A stretch of 48,364 nt of DNA, from positions 1 through 48,364 of the forward strand of contig NZ_JPEN01000038.1 in NCBI RefSeq assembly GCF_000767835.1, in the 5' to 3' direction. This DNA is from Streptococcus sinensis (lineage in GTDB: Bacteria; Bacillota; Bacilli; Lactobacillales; Streptococcaceae). Positions 25,467-33,609 of this stretch are shown in pieces. Positions within the stretch are counted from its first letter, which is position 1. Every line of letters begins with the position of its first letter. Under the pieces are notes generated by a model. That model was not told the DNA's origin. It saw nothing but the letters and a program-made list of their open reading frames with translations, and ran no database searches. The position numbers and the translations under genes were made by a program.

Positions 25467-26642
25467 ATGGTCTTTAGTGTCAAAACATTTAACAATATCA
25501 ATCCAATCGGGCTCAAAGAGCTGGGCAATGCTTTTCAGATTGATGGAGACAAGTCTGACAATCCAGATGCTTATATCCTGCGCAGTCAAAATCTGCATGG
25601 ACAGGATTTCCTAAGCAAGCTCAAAGCTATTGCGCGGGCAGGTGCAGGAACCAATAATATTCCTGTTGACCAAGCAACAGCTCAGGGAATCGTGGTTTTC
25701 AACACACCTGGAGCCAATGCCAATGCGGTGAAAGAAGCTGTCTTGGCTTCCGTCCTCCTGTCTGCTCGTGATTATATTGCAGCAAACAGCTGGGTCAATG
25801 GTCTCTCCGGAGACGATGTTCCTAAGCAAGTGGAGGCTGGCAAAAAGCAGTTTGCAGGTACCGAAATTGCCAATAAAACCTTGGGTGTCATCGGTTTGGG
25901 AGCTATTGGAGGGCGCATTGCCAATGATGCCTACCGTCTGGGAATGAATGTACTAGGCTATGACCCTTATGTATCCATTGAAACGGCTTGGAATATCTCT
26001 AGCCATGTCAAGCGGGTAGCGGATATCAAAGAAATCTTTGAGAAGAGCGACTACATCACCATTCATGTGCCCTTGACTGAGGATACTCGTGCGACCTTTA
26101 ATCAAGCGGCTTTTGAAGTCATGCAAAAAGGCACCACAATTATCAACTTCGCTCGGGGTGAGTTGGTGGACAATGCAGCCCTCTTTGATGCCTTAGAAGC
26201 TGGTGTAGTCAAGCGCTATATCACAGACTTCGGCGTGGAGGAATTGCTCAACCATCCTCAGATTACTGTCTTTCCGCATCTGGGCGGTTCGACCGAAGAA
26301 GCCGAGCTCAACTGTGCCATCATGGCTGGCAAGACTATTCGTCGCTTCATGAAAACGGGCGAGATTATCAACTCAGTGAATTTCCCTAATGTCCGTCAGG
26401 CGCTCTCAGCTCCTTACCGAATTACTTTGATTAATAAAAATGTACCGAATATTGTGGCTCGGATTTCAACAGCAGTCAGTGATTTGAATATCAATATTGA
26501 TAATATCATCAACCGCTCTAAAGGCGACTATGCCTATACTCTGCTGGATTTGGATGAGTCGGACGAAAGCAAGATTCAGGACTTGGTTGATAAGTTTGAA
26601 AATAGCGACAATATTGTGCGTGTGCGCTTGATTAAGAAATGA
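25467..26642 (+). CDS. serA: D-3-phosphoglycerate dehydrogenase
   Basis: A 391-aa enzyme that oxidises 3-phosphoglycerate with NAD+, the first step of serine synthesis. NAD-binding GLGAIGGR (in GVIGLGAIGGRIAND), the FARGELVD motif and the catalytic His in FPHLGGSTEEAE are present. The C-terminal about 75 residues (VPNIVARISTAVSDLNINIDN) form an ACT domain, the site at which serine inhibits related enzymes. GAGAGGGAAA precedes the ATG, 12 nt after serC; its stop overlaps the next start (ATGA). Confidence 0.96.
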   Translation: MVFSVKTFNNINPIGLKELGNAFQIDGDKSDNPDAYILRSQNLHGQDFLSKLKAIARAGAGTNNIPVDQATAQGIVVFNTPGANANAVKEAVLASVLLSARDYIAANSWVNGLSGDDVPKQVEAGKKQFAGTEIANKTLGVIGLGAIGGRIANDAYRLGMNVLGYDPYVSIETAWNISSHVKRVADIKEIFEKSDYITIHVPLTEDTRATFNQAAFEVMQKGTTIINFARGELVDNAALFDALEAGVVKRYITDFGVEELLNHPQITVFPHLGGSTEEAELNCAIMAGKTIRRFMKTGEIINSVNFPNVRQALSAPYRITLINKNVPNIVARISTAVSDLNINIDNIINRSKGDYAYTLLDLDESDESKIQDLVDKFENSDNIVRVRLIKK

Positions 26643-27145
26643 TCTATTATAAAAAAATTTACAAAAGTCCCTTAGGGGATCTTTCCTTAGTTGCCGATGA
26701 GTCTGGACTTGTCGGCGCTTGGTTTTTAGGACAGAAATATTTTGAGCGAGGTCTGTCAGAAGTTCCTATTCTGGGGAACCATCCTTTTTTGGACTTGGCC
26801 AGTAACTTTTTGGATGCCTATTTTTCCGGTCAGCAGCCCAATCCAGCAGCCCTTCCCTTGTCTGCCCAAGGGACGGACTTTCAGCAGCGAATTTGGGCCT
26901 ATCTCCAGACCATCCCCTATGGTCAAACGGTGACTTATGGTCAGCTTGCTCAGGAGCTGAAGGTCAAATCTGCCCAAGCTGTGGGCGGGGCTGTGGGTCG
27001 TAATCCCTTGTCTATCCTAGTCCCCTGCCACCGAGTTTTGGGGAGTCAGGGGCAGTTGACAGGTTATGCGGGTGGTCTCGATAAGAAAATTTGGCTTTTG
27101 GAGCATGAAGGTGTCCGGCTTGACAGAAGCACAAAAGTCCTCTAA
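26639..27145 (+). CDS. ogt: methylated-DNA-[protein]-cysteine S-methyltransferase
   Basis: A 168-aa suicide repair protein that removes methyl groups from O6-methylguanine. The acceptor Cys130 lies in the invariant PCHRV motif (LVPCHRVLG), with helix-turn-helix sequence TVTYGQLAQELKVKSAQAVGGAVGRNP before it. Only the Ogt domain is present; the Ada regulatory domain is missing. Translation is coupled to serA through ATGA. Confidence 0.95.
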   Translation: MIYYKKIYKSPLGDLSLVADESGLVGAWFLGQKYFERGLSEVPILGNHPFLDLASNFLDAYFSGQQPNPAALPLSAQGTDFQQRIWAYLQTIPYGQTVTYGQLAQELKVKSAQAVGGAVGRNPLSILVPCHRVLGSQGQLTGYAGGLDKKIWLLEHEGVRLDRSTKVL

Positions 27146-27177
27146 GCTAGAAGAAGCAGAAAGAGGAGGAGAAATTT

Positions 27178-27531
27178 ATGTTGCAATTTATCGAATATCC
27201 TAAATGTTCTACTTGCCGTAAGGCCAAGGCTGAGCTGACTCAGTTGGGACTGGACTTTGAAGCGGTGGATATTGTCAAGGAAACGCCTAGCCAGGAGGAG
27301 CTTCTGCAGTGGATGACCAATTCTGATTTGGAGATTAAGTCTTTCTTTAATACCAGTGGTATCAAGTACCGAGAACTGGGGCTCAAGGACAAGGTTCCTC
27401 AGTTTTCTGCGGAAGAGGCAGCAGCACTTTTGTCTACAGACGGCATGCTGATTAAGCGGCCACTCTTGGTTCGAGACAACCAGATCTTGCAAGTTGGCTA
27501 CCGCAAGCAATATGCGGAATTGAAATTGTAA
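27178..27531 (+). CDS. ArsC/Spx-family thioredoxin-fold protein
   Basis: A 117-aa protein of the ArsC/YffB/Spx family. The C-x2-C pair (Cys10, Cys13 in PKCSTC) lies after the first strand, and the family's FFNTSGIKYRELGL and KRPLLV motifs follow. Arg in KRPLLVRDN is in the place of the ArsC substrate-binding Arg. It is shorter than Spx (about 132 aa) and lacks the Spx RPI motif, so it is more likely a reductase than the transcription factor. AGAGGAGGAGAAA precedes the ATG, 32 nt after ogt. Substrate unknown. Confidence 0.85.
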   Translation: MLQFIEYPKCSTCRKAKAELTQLGLDFEAVDIVKETPSQEELLQWMTNSDLEIKSFFNTSGIKYRELGLKDKVPQFSAEEAAALLSTDGMLIKRPLLVRDNQILQVGYRKQYAELKL

Positions 27532-27557
27532 AGAAAACCGAGGTAGCTCGGTTTTTT
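27532..27557 (+). terminator. terminator after serC operon
   Basis: AAAACCGAG/CTCGGTTTTTT around GTAG. Confidence 0.88.
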
Positions 27558-27628
27558 GAGTTGTCTGGCTTGGGTCACATCAGCTTTCATGATATACTGT
27601 TAGTATCCTAATCTTAGAAAGTAATAGT

Positions 27629-28258
27629 ATGGTTTTATCAAAAAAACGGGCTCGCCATGTGATTGAGGAAATTATTGCTCTTTTCCCTGATGCTAAGCCC
27701 AGTCTAGATTTTCGTAATCACTTTGAACTCTTAGTAGCAGTCATGTTGTCGGCTCAGACGACGGATGCTGCGGTCAATAAGGCAACCCCCGCCCTATTTG
27801 AGGCTTATCCGACCCCGCAGGATATGGCTGTAGCTAGTGAAGCAGACATTGCAAAACATATCTCCCGCCTAGGGCTCTATCGCAACAAGGCCAAGTTTTT
27901 GAAGAAATGTGCCCAGCAGCTTTTGGATGATTTTGATGGCCGAGTGCCGCAAACGCGAGCTGAGTTGGAAAGTCTGGCAGGTGTCGGTCGCAAGACGGCT
28001 AATGTGGTCATGAGTGTTGGCTTTGGCATACCAGCCTTTGCTGTCGATACCCATGTGGAGCGCATCTGTAAGCACCATGATATTGTCAAAAAGTCAGCAA
28101 CGCCGCTAGAGGTAGAAAAGCGAGTCATGGAGGTGCTCCCGCCCGAGCGTTGGCTGCCGGCTCATCAGGCCATGATTTACTTTGGACGGGCCATCTGCCA
28201 TCCTAAAAATCCCGAGTGTGATCACTATCCGCAACTCTATAACTTTAAAGAGAGTTAA
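27629..28258 (+). CDS. nth: endonuclease III-type DNA glycosylase, Fe-S cluster ligands incomplete
   Basis: A 209-aa base-excision repair glycosylase/AP lyase for oxidised pyrimidines. The helix-hairpin-helix LAGVGRKTANVV with catalytic Lys122 and the catalytic Asp140 (FAVDTHVERI) are intact. The C-terminal 4Fe-4S motif C-x6-C-x2-C-x5-C is only half present: Cys190 and Cys197 remain, while the last two ligand places are Tyr200 and Phe206 (CHPKNPECDHYPQLYNF). The protein is therefore unlikely to bind a cluster. The gene reads cleanly through this region, so it is not a frameshift. The start has AGAAAG only; ATG 27629. Confidence 0.93.
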   Translation: MVLSKKRARHVIEEIIALFPDAKPSLDFRNHFELLVAVMLSAQTTDAAVNKATPALFEAYPTPQDMAVASEADIAKHISRLGLYRNKAKFLKKCAQQLLDDFDGRVPQTRAELESLAGVGRKTANVVMSVGFGIPAFAVDTHVERICKHHDIVKKSATPLEVEKRVMEVLPPERWLPAHQAMIYFGRAICHPKNPECDHYPQLYNFKES

Positions 28259-28288
28259 AAAGCGAGGTCTGATGACTTCGCTTTTATT
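28256..28288. terminator. bidirectional terminator
   Basis: AAAAAGCGA(GGTC)/(GACT)TCGCTTTTA, between convergent nth and the XRE gene; it overlaps both stop regions. Confidence 0.75.
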
Positions 28289-28877
28289 TGATAGGGAAGA
28301 AAGTAAGTAAGACCCAGTAAAACAGCAGAGCAATAGCGCCAATTCCAAGGCCAAATAGAACAGGAAGGATGATTCTTTGGTAGGGAGCTTTACCTCTTTC
28401 TTCGGCTTCTTCAATCTCGCTCAGGCTGCGTCCTTGGTCATAGGCGACAATCTGGCGATAGGTACGAAGATTATGCTTTTTCTTGAATTTCTCAATGCGT
28501 AGGGCGTAGAACATCGCGATAACAAAAATCAAGCAACTAATAGCGATGCCGTACCAATCCAAATAAAGAATTAGGGGAATGCTGATGATAGGACTGCCAA
28601 TTAGCAGCAAGCTAAAGACCACTCCATCTTTTTGATAGCGCATAAATTCTTGGTCGTGAATAATTTGTTTCATGGTTTCCAAATCTCCTTTTACTAGTTT
28701 GTCCAACGACACTTCAAAGACCTTGCTCAGTAAGAGCAGGTTTTGAATATCAGGGTAGGTCGCGCCGCGTTCCCAGTTGGAAATGGATTGACGGCTGACA
28801 AAGATTATTTCAGCTAAATCATCTTGAGATAAATTTTTCTCTTTCCGATAGTGTTGGATTTGTTTTCCGACTTGCAT
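28284..28877 (-). CDS. XRE-type regulator with membrane domain
   Basis: A 197-aa protein with an N-terminal Cro/CI helix-turn-helix (residues 6-60, LSQDDLAEIIFVSRQSISNWERG) and three hydrophobic segments (about 84-105, 108-128 and 170-192). Such HTH-membrane hybrids are common in Firmicutes and are thought to sit at the membrane; the signal is not known. No partner gene is adjacent. The ATG at 28877 has GAGGAAAT upstream. Confidence 0.85.
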   Translation of the reverse strand: MQVGKQIQHYRKEKNLSQDDLAEIIFVSRQSISNWERGATYPDIQNLLLLSKVFEVSLDKLVKGDLETMKQIIHDQEFMRYQKDGVVFSLLLIGSPIISIPLILYLDWYGIAISCLIFVIAMFYALRIEKFKKKHNLRTYRQIVAYDQGRSLSEIEEAEERGKAPYQRIILPVLFGLGIGAIALLFYWVLLTFFPIK

Positions 28878-29017
28878 AAGATTTCCTCGCTTTCTGATTT
28901 CATTCTACTCAATTATACAAAAAATGGCTATCAAAGTTCTTTTACATGCTGATTTCATGGGCTTTAGCAAAGGTTTTTGTCACTGGATTTACAGGTCTGT
29001 CAATTTATATTTACCTA

Positions 29018-29045
29018 CTGAAAAAGGGGCTAGCAGCCTCCTTTT
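29018..29045 (-). terminator. terminator after exoA-VOC operon
   Basis: On the minus strand AAAAAGGAGGCT/AGCCCCTTTTT with a short loop, directly after the VOC gene stop. The rest of 28878-29017 holds only the XRE promoter region. Confidence 0.8.
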
Positions 29046-29047
29046 TC

Positions 29048-29434
29048 TTATTCACTAAATCTTAAAAAATAGCCATCTGGGTCCAAAATCGCAAATTCAT
29101 GAGGATAGATAAAGCTATTCCCTACGCGAAATTCTCTTTTCGTTAGCGGGCGATGGATGGGGTAGTCTGCTTCCAGCAGTTTTTGGTAGAGCTGTGGGAC
29201 GTCCTCAATACCAAAGGAAATATTGACACCGCGCCCAAAAGGATAGGTCAGTTGGGCTAATGCTTCCGCGCTGCCTTCTTCTAGCATAAGTTGGCAGTCT
29301 TCAAGTGAGAGGAAGAGAAATTTCTCCTCTGGACGCTCGTATTGGACAGAGAATCCCAACAAGTCGCAGTAGAAGCGGCGCGACTGTTCGATGTCAGATA
29401 CCACAAATTCGGGAATGACAGCTTGATAGTCCAT
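29048..29434 (-). CDS. VOC (glyoxalase/bleomycin-resistance) family protein
   Basis: A 128-aa protein of the vicinal oxygen chelate fold, with the two beta-alpha-beta-beta-beta repeats (IPEFVVSDIEQSRRFYCDLLGF and NISFGIEDVPQLYQKLLEADYPI). It ends with the usual FAILDPDGYFLRF. Metal ligands are not fully conserved: Glu is present in the last strands, but the first His of glyoxalase I is absent. So a binding protein of the bleomycin-resistance type is as likely as an enzyme. It lies 11 nt after exoA and is probably cotranscribed. Confidence 0.85.
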   Translation of the reverse strand: MDYQAVIPEFVVSDIEQSRRFYCDLLGFSVQYERPEEKFLFLSLEDCQLMLEEGSAEALAQLTYPFGRGVNISFGIEDVPQLYQKLLEADYPIHRPLTKREFRVGNSFIYPHEFAILDPDGYFLRFSE

Positions 29435-29445
29435 AATCCTTCTCC

Positions 29446-30273
29446 TTAGAGCTCAATCTCCATGACAATCGGTGTGTGGTCTTGCCGTGCACCGGAATCA
29501 ATCATATTAGACTTGGTTACCTTGTCAGCCACGCGGTTGCTAGTCAGCCAGTAGTCGATTCTCCAGCCTGTGTTGTTGATTTTGGAAGTCTTGCTGCGCT
29601 GTGCCCACCAAGTGTATTGATTAGGGATATCGCCGTGCAAGTGACGGAAGGTGTCGGTAAAGCCTTTAGCCAGCAGGTTGGTAAAGCCAGCACGCTCTTC
29701 GTCGGTAAAGCCTGGTGAACGGCGGTTGCTGGCTGGATTGGCCAAGTCGATTTCCTTGTGGGCGACATTGTAGTCGCCAGTAGCGAGGACTGGTTTTTGT
29801 TCATCTAGTGTTGCCAAGTATTCAGCGTATTTGGCATCCCAGACTTGACGGTCATCCAAGCGTTTGAGGCCATCGCCAGCATTAGGCGTATAGACCTGAG
29901 TGACGAAGAAGCTGTCAAACTCCAGTGTAATAATGCGACCTTCGACATCCATAGTCGACGGAGCACCGATTTCTGGGAAGGTCACGATTGGTGTCAGTTC
30001 ATTTTTGTAAAGGAACATGGTTCCTGCATAGCCTTTGCGGGCTGGCTCTTGGGACGAGCGCCACGTGTTTTCATAGTCTGGAAAGAGGTTTGCCAAGATT
30101 TTCAAGTGCTTTTTAGTCGGACCTTTAGCAGATAACTTTGTTTCCTGAATGGCGATAATATCCGCCTTTTCTGCCTGAAGCGTCTGAAGAACAGCCTGAG
30201 AGAGCTGAGCGCGTGCAGAATCACTGGTCAGGGCAGCGTTGAGGGAGTCAATATTCCAAGAGATGAGTTTCAT
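29446..30273 (-). CDS. exoA: exodeoxyribonuclease III / AP endonuclease
   Basis: A 275-aa enzyme of the ExoIII/ExoA family that cuts DNA 5' of abasic sites and degrades 3' ends in repair. Motifs: LISWNIDSL (Asn), AIQETKL (metal-binding Glu), VYTPNAGDGLKR, GDYNVAHKEIDL (Asp/Asn), GFTDTFRHLH, WRIDYWL and the C-terminal catalytic RQDHTPIVMEI. Longer insert near residues 10-30 is normal for the Gram-positive form. Confidence 0.96.
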   Translation of the reverse strand: MKLISWNIDSLNAALTSDSARAQLSQAVLQTLQAEKADIIAIQETKLSAKGPTKKHLKILANLFPDYENTWRSSQEPARKGYAGTMFLYKNELTPIVTFPEIGAPSTMDVEGRIITLEFDSFFVTQVYTPNAGDGLKRLDDRQVWDAKYAEYLATLDEQKPVLATGDYNVAHKEIDLANPASNRRSPGFTDEERAGFTNLLAKGFTDTFRHLHGDIPNQYTWWAQRSKTSKINNTGWRIDYWLTSNRVADKVTKSNMIDSGARQDHTPIVMEIEL

Positions 30274-30308
30274 AAGGGTACCTTTTCTAGACTTATTTTT
30301 TTCTATTT

Positions 30309-30328
30309 TACCAAAAAAAGCCTAAGCA
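30309..30328 (-). terminator. terminator after the ICMT-like gene
   Basis: On the minus strand GCCT-GCTT-AGGC followed by seven T residues, 30 nt after the stop at 30358. Confidence 0.65.
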
Positions 30329-30357
30329 GGCGAGTTTTGGGTTTGTCATTTTCTTTG

Positions 30358-31029
30358 TTACCATAGGAAGGGAATGATTTTTGTAGGGACTTGATTTTTG
30401 TATTCTTGATAGCCTTCTAGATTCTTTTCTAAGAAAGCCTCTTCTCCTTTTATGCGCTGGTTGATAATAGGAAGATAAAGAAGCATGACAAGGAAAGCTA
30501 AAAGTGAACCTAAAATGAGCGGAATGCTCAGAAATAGGCCAAGGGTTGCTAGATACATAGGATGTCTGACGATTCTGTAAAGCCCAGTTGAAATGACGTT
30601 TTGCTGGTCTTGAACATCAATAATTCTAAATAAATGGTTATTTTCTCTCAGAACTTCAGCATAGAGGAGATAGGATGCTAGAAAAATGAAACTTGCACAC
30701 CATGTGATTAGGCTGGGGACTTGAAACCAAGAGAAACGATAGTCTAAACCAGCTAAGATAAAGGTAGCAAGAAAGAGTAAAGCACTCAAAAAAATGATCT
30801 GCTTTTGTTCCTTTTCTTTCTCTTTCATTTCCAGTCTTTTTCTGAGGAGGTCAGGTTTATAAAGGAACAGAAGGATTCCAATCAAGAGCATTGGTAGAAA
30901 GACCAATCCCACGAGAAGCCAGCCCTTCCAAAAGTCTAAACTTCCTGCTGGTATAAAAATGAGCAAAATCAAAAACATAAGACCAGACAGGTATTTTAGA
31001 ATAACTTGGCTAATAAGATGTGTTTTCAT
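30358..31029 (-). CDS. isoprenylcysteine carboxyl methyltransferase-like membrane protein
   Basis: A 223-aa membrane protein with about six hydrophobic segments. The C-terminal cytoplasmic part has the ICMT/PEMT signature GLYRIVRHPMYLATLGLF and a following KGEEAFLEKNLEGYQEYKNQV, the conserved SAM-binding region. Bacterial members methylate unknown substrates, as isoprenylated proteins are absent in streptococci. The gene is alone. The ATG is preceded by AAAAGGAGGGC and a TATAAT (minus strand, 31050-31055). Confidence 0.85.
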   Translation of the reverse strand: MKTHLISQVILKYLSGLMFLILLIFIPAGSLDFWKGWLLVGLVFLPMLLIGILLFLYKPDLLRKRLEMKEKEKEQKQIIFLSALLFLATFILAGLDYRFSWFQVPSLITWCASFIFLASYLLYAEVLRENNHLFRIIDVQDQQNVISTGLYRIVRHPMYLATLGLFLSIPLILGSLLAFLVMLLYLPIINQRIKGEEAFLEKNLEGYQEYKNQVPTKIIPFLW

Positions 31030-31049
31030 TTTTAGCCCTCCTTTTCTTC

Positions 31050-31055
31050 ATTATA
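31050..31055 (-). promoter_or_regulatory. -10 of the ICMT-like gene
   Basis: TATAAT on the minus strand, 21 nt before the ATG, with AAAAGGAGGGC between. No standard -35; the 42-bp repeats begin 12 bp upstream. Confidence 0.5.
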
Positions 31056-31067
31056 CTAAAAATCTGT

Positions 31068-31170
31068 GTAAAAATTCACTCGGAAGGCATCGATTGCTAA
31101 AAATTATTTGCAAAAATTCACTCGAAGAGCATCAAATACAAAAATTTATTTGCAAAAATTAGCTAGAAAG
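31068..31170. repeat. tandem 42-bp repeat, about 2.5 copies
   Basis: Units start at 31068, 31110 and 31152 with an exact 42-bp period. Shared core: GNAAAAATTCACTCG, a purine-rich segment, GCATC, then CAAAAATTNATTT. The third unit is partial and diverged (AAAAATTAGCT). The repeats fill the space between the doubtful ORF at 31163-31441 and the ICMT-like promoter. The period is a whole number of helical turns and of codons. Too few and too close for CRISPR. Confidence 0.8.
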
Positions 31171-31441
31171 ACTCGTATTGCATATATTTTCTGGCAACCG
31201 AGTTGTCGAATAGCAGTAATTCAAAAGATTTAAGGGTAAAAAGCACCTCGAAAGGTGTGACTTCCCATAAATTATTGTCAAAAAGTTCGTCGAGAGACTG
31301 ACTAAAAGCGGTTATCCCGACATTTCTAATATCTTTATCGCAGAATACGAAAGCGGCAGTTTGAACGTTGTGACATATTAAACCTAGAATCTTGTCTAGG
31401 TCTTTTTTATGCTTACAGAAGAAGAATTTGTCCTGTCGCAA
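31163..31441 (-). CDS. doubtful small ORF, unknown
   Basis: The minus-strand frame is open from well upstream (into the metG start) to 31163. From a TTG at 31441 it gives 92 aa with ordinary protein composition (ICHNVQTAAFVFCDKDIRNVG, LDELFDNNLWEVTPFEVLF). There is no ATG and no good ribosome-binding site (ACGGGG at best), and its 5' part is antisense to the metG promoter. It may be the 3' end of a lost gene. No family recognised. Confidence 0.35.
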   Translation of the reverse strand: MRQDKFFFCKHKKDLDKILGLICHNVQTAAFVFCDKDIRNVGITAFSQSLDELFDNNLWEVTPFEVLFTLKSFELLLFDNSVARKYMQYESF

Positions 31442-31453
31442 ACCCCGTGAAAT

Positions 31454-31462
31454 ATGATATAA
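31454..31462 (+). promoter_or_regulatory. extended -10 promoter of metG
   Basis: TGA-TATAAT, 47 nt before the metG ATG. Confidence 0.65.
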
Positions 31463-31509
31463 TGAGGTGTTATCAAAAAAGGTTTCATTAGCCTTGAAAG
31501 GATTAAAAA

Positions 31510-33507
31510 ATGACTACAAAACAACCATTTTATATTACGACACCTATTTACTACCCGTCTGGCAAGCTCCACATTGGGTCTGCCTATACAACCATTGCCT
31601 GTGATGTCTTGGCACGCTATAAACGCCTCATGGGCTATGATGTTTTCTATCTGACTGGTCTTGATGAGCATGGTCAAAAAATCCAGCAAAAAGCTGAGGA
31701 AGCTGGTATCAGCCCACAAGCTTACGTTGATGGCATGGCGGTTGGAGTGAAAGAACTCTGGAAATTGCTTGATATTTCTTATGATAAATTTATCCGTACG
31801 ACCGATGACTACCATGAAAAAGTGGTAGCACAGGTCTTTGAACGCCTCTTGGCTCAAGACGACATCTACTTGGGTGAGTACGCTGGCTGGTATTCTGTAT
31901 CTGATGAGGAATTCTTCACTGAAAGCCAGTTGGCAGAGGTCTTCCGTGATGAAAATGGGAAAGTAACTGGCGGAATTGCGCCGTCTGGACATGAAGTGGA
32001 GTGGGTATCAGAAGAGTCTTACTTCCTCCGCCTCAGCAAGTACCAAGACCGCTTGGTAGAATTCTTCAAATCACAGCCCGACTTTATCACGCCGGACGGT
32101 CGTCTCAATGAAATGCTGAAAAACTTCATTGAGCCAGGTTTGGAAGACTTGGCTGTATCTCGGACGACTTTTACTTGGGGCGTGCCGGTGCCATCAAATC
32201 CTAAACACGTTGTCTATGTTTGGATTGATGCCCTGCTTAACTATGCGACAGCCCTTGGCTACGGTCAAGACGACCATGCCAACTACGATAAATTCTGGAA
32301 TGGCACTGTCTTCCACATGGTGGGCAAGGACATTCTGCGTTTCCACTCTATCTACTGGCCAATCCTGCTCATGATGCTGGATATCAAGTTGCCTGACCGC
32401 TTGATTGCTCATGGCTGGTTTGTCATGAAAGATGGCAAGATGTCTAAGTCTAAGGGCAATGTGGTCTATCCAGAAATGCTGGTCGAGCGCTATGGTTTGG
32501 ATGCCCTGCGCTATTACCTCATGCGCAGTCTTCCAGTTGGCTCAGATGGAACTTTCACGCCAGAAGATTATGTTGGCCGTATCAACTATGAGTTGGCCAA
32601 TGACCTGGGGAACCTGCTCAACCGTACTGTTTCCATGATTAACAAATACTTTGACGGTCAGGTGCCAGCCTACGAAGAAAATGTGACGAACTTTGATGGA
32701 GCTCTGGCTCAGGTAGCAGCTGAGTCCATCGCTGACTACTACAAACACATGGACGCAGTGGACTACCCACGCGCGCTGGAAGCAGTCTGGACACTCATCT
32801 CCCGCACCAATAAATATATTGACGAAACCGCTCCTTGGGTTCTGGCTAAGGATGAAGCTAAGGTCAAAAAACTGGCAGCAGTCATGAGTCACTTGGCAGC
32901 GAGTCTTCGTGTTGTGGCGCACTTGATTGAGCCTTTCATGATGGAGACCAGCATGGCTGTCCTCAGTCAACTCGGCTTGCCTCAAGCAGTTTCGTTGGAA
33001 AACCTAGCAATTGACCAGCTCCCAGCAGGTCTGACAGTTGTAGAAAAAGGAACGCCAATCTTCCCTCGTCTGGATATGGAGGAAGAAATTGCCTATATCA
33101 AAGAACAAATGGAAGGCAACAAACCTGCGGTTGAAAAAGAATGGAAGCCAGAAGAAGTGGAGCTCAAACTTAACCGTGAAGCCATCAAATTTGACGACTT
33201 TGATAAGGTAGAAATCCGTGTCGCAGAAGTCAAAGAAGTTTCTAAAGTAGAAGGCTCTGATAAACTGCTCCAGTTCCGCTTGGATGCAGGAGACGGCGAA
33301 GACCGCCAAATCCTCTCAGGAATTGCGAAATATTATCCAAACGAACGAGAATTGGTCGGCAAAAAAGTCCAAATCGTTGCCAACCTCAAACCTCGCAAAA
33401 TGATGGGCCGCATCAGCCAAGGTATGATTCTCTCAGCCGAGCACGGCGAGCAACTGACTCTCCTTACTGTGGACGAGAAAGTCCCAAATGGAAGTTTGAT
33501 TGGGTAG
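31510..33507 (+). CDS. metG: methionyl-tRNA synthetase
   Basis: A 665-aa class I synthetase that charges tRNA-Met for initiation and elongation. HIGS in [11 protein letters not shown] (residues 21-24) is the HIGH motif; KMSKS is at 310-314. The anticodon-binding helical domain follows (about 345-500). The C-terminal tRNA-binding OB-fold (about 560-665, [36 protein letters not shown]) acts as a dimerisation module in related enzymes. AAAGGAT precedes the ATG. Full length. Confidence 0.98.
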   Translation: MTTKQPFYITTPIYYPSGKLHIGSAYTTIACDVLARYKRLMGYDVFYLTGLDEHGQKIQQKAEEAGISPQAYVDGMAVGVKELWKLLDISYDKFIRTTDDYHEKVVAQVFERLLAQDDIYLGEYAGWYSVSDEEFFTESQLAEVFRDENGKVTGGIAPSGHEVEWVSEESYFLRLSKYQDRLVEFFKSQPDFITPDGRLNEMLKNFIEPGLEDLAVSRTTFTWGVPVPSNPKHVVYVWIDALLNYATALGYGQDDHANYDKFWNGTVFHMVGKDILRFHSIYWPILLMMLDIKLPDRLIAHGWFVMKDGKMSKSKGNVVYPEMLVERYGLDALRYYLMRSLPVGSDGTFTPEDYVGRINYELANDLGNLLNRTVSMINKYFDGQVPAYEENVTNFDGALAQVAAESIADYYKHMDAVDYPRALEAVWTLISRTNKYIDETAPWVLAKDEAKVKKLAAVMSHLAASLRVVAHLIEPFMMETSMAVLSQLGLPQAVSLENLAIDQLPAGLTVVEKGTPIFPRLDMEEEIAYIKEQMEGNKPAVEKEWKPEEVELKLNREAIKFDDFDKVEIRVAEVKEVSKVEGSDKLLQFRLDAGDGEDRQILSGIAKYYPNERELVGKKVQIVANLKPRKMMGRISQGMILSAEHGEQLTLLTVDEKVPNGSLIG

Positions 33508-33560
33508 AGAACTCTACTGAGAGTTAGTTTACTATTTTGTGAAAAATAGAATATAGGAAT

Positions 33561-33592
33561 AACCTCCCAGACGGAAAGTTTGGGAGGTTTTG
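33561..33592 (+). terminator. terminator after metG, just before mcrB
   Basis: AACCTCCCA (33561-33569)/TGGGAGGTT (33581-33589) followed by TT-GGG. It ends about 5 nt before the mcrB Shine-Dalgarno, so it could also act on mcrB expression. Confidence 0.7.
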
Positions 33593-33609
33593 GGAAAGGA
33601 GAAAATATT

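Noticed and set aside
31068-31170. Possible CRISPR array
   Set aside because: Repeats are directly adjacent with no spacers, only 2.5 units, and no cas genes are present.
31396-31992. 198-aa minus-strand frame opposite the start of metG
   Set aside because: It is antisense to a clear metG sequence, with no ribosome-binding site and an odd composition.
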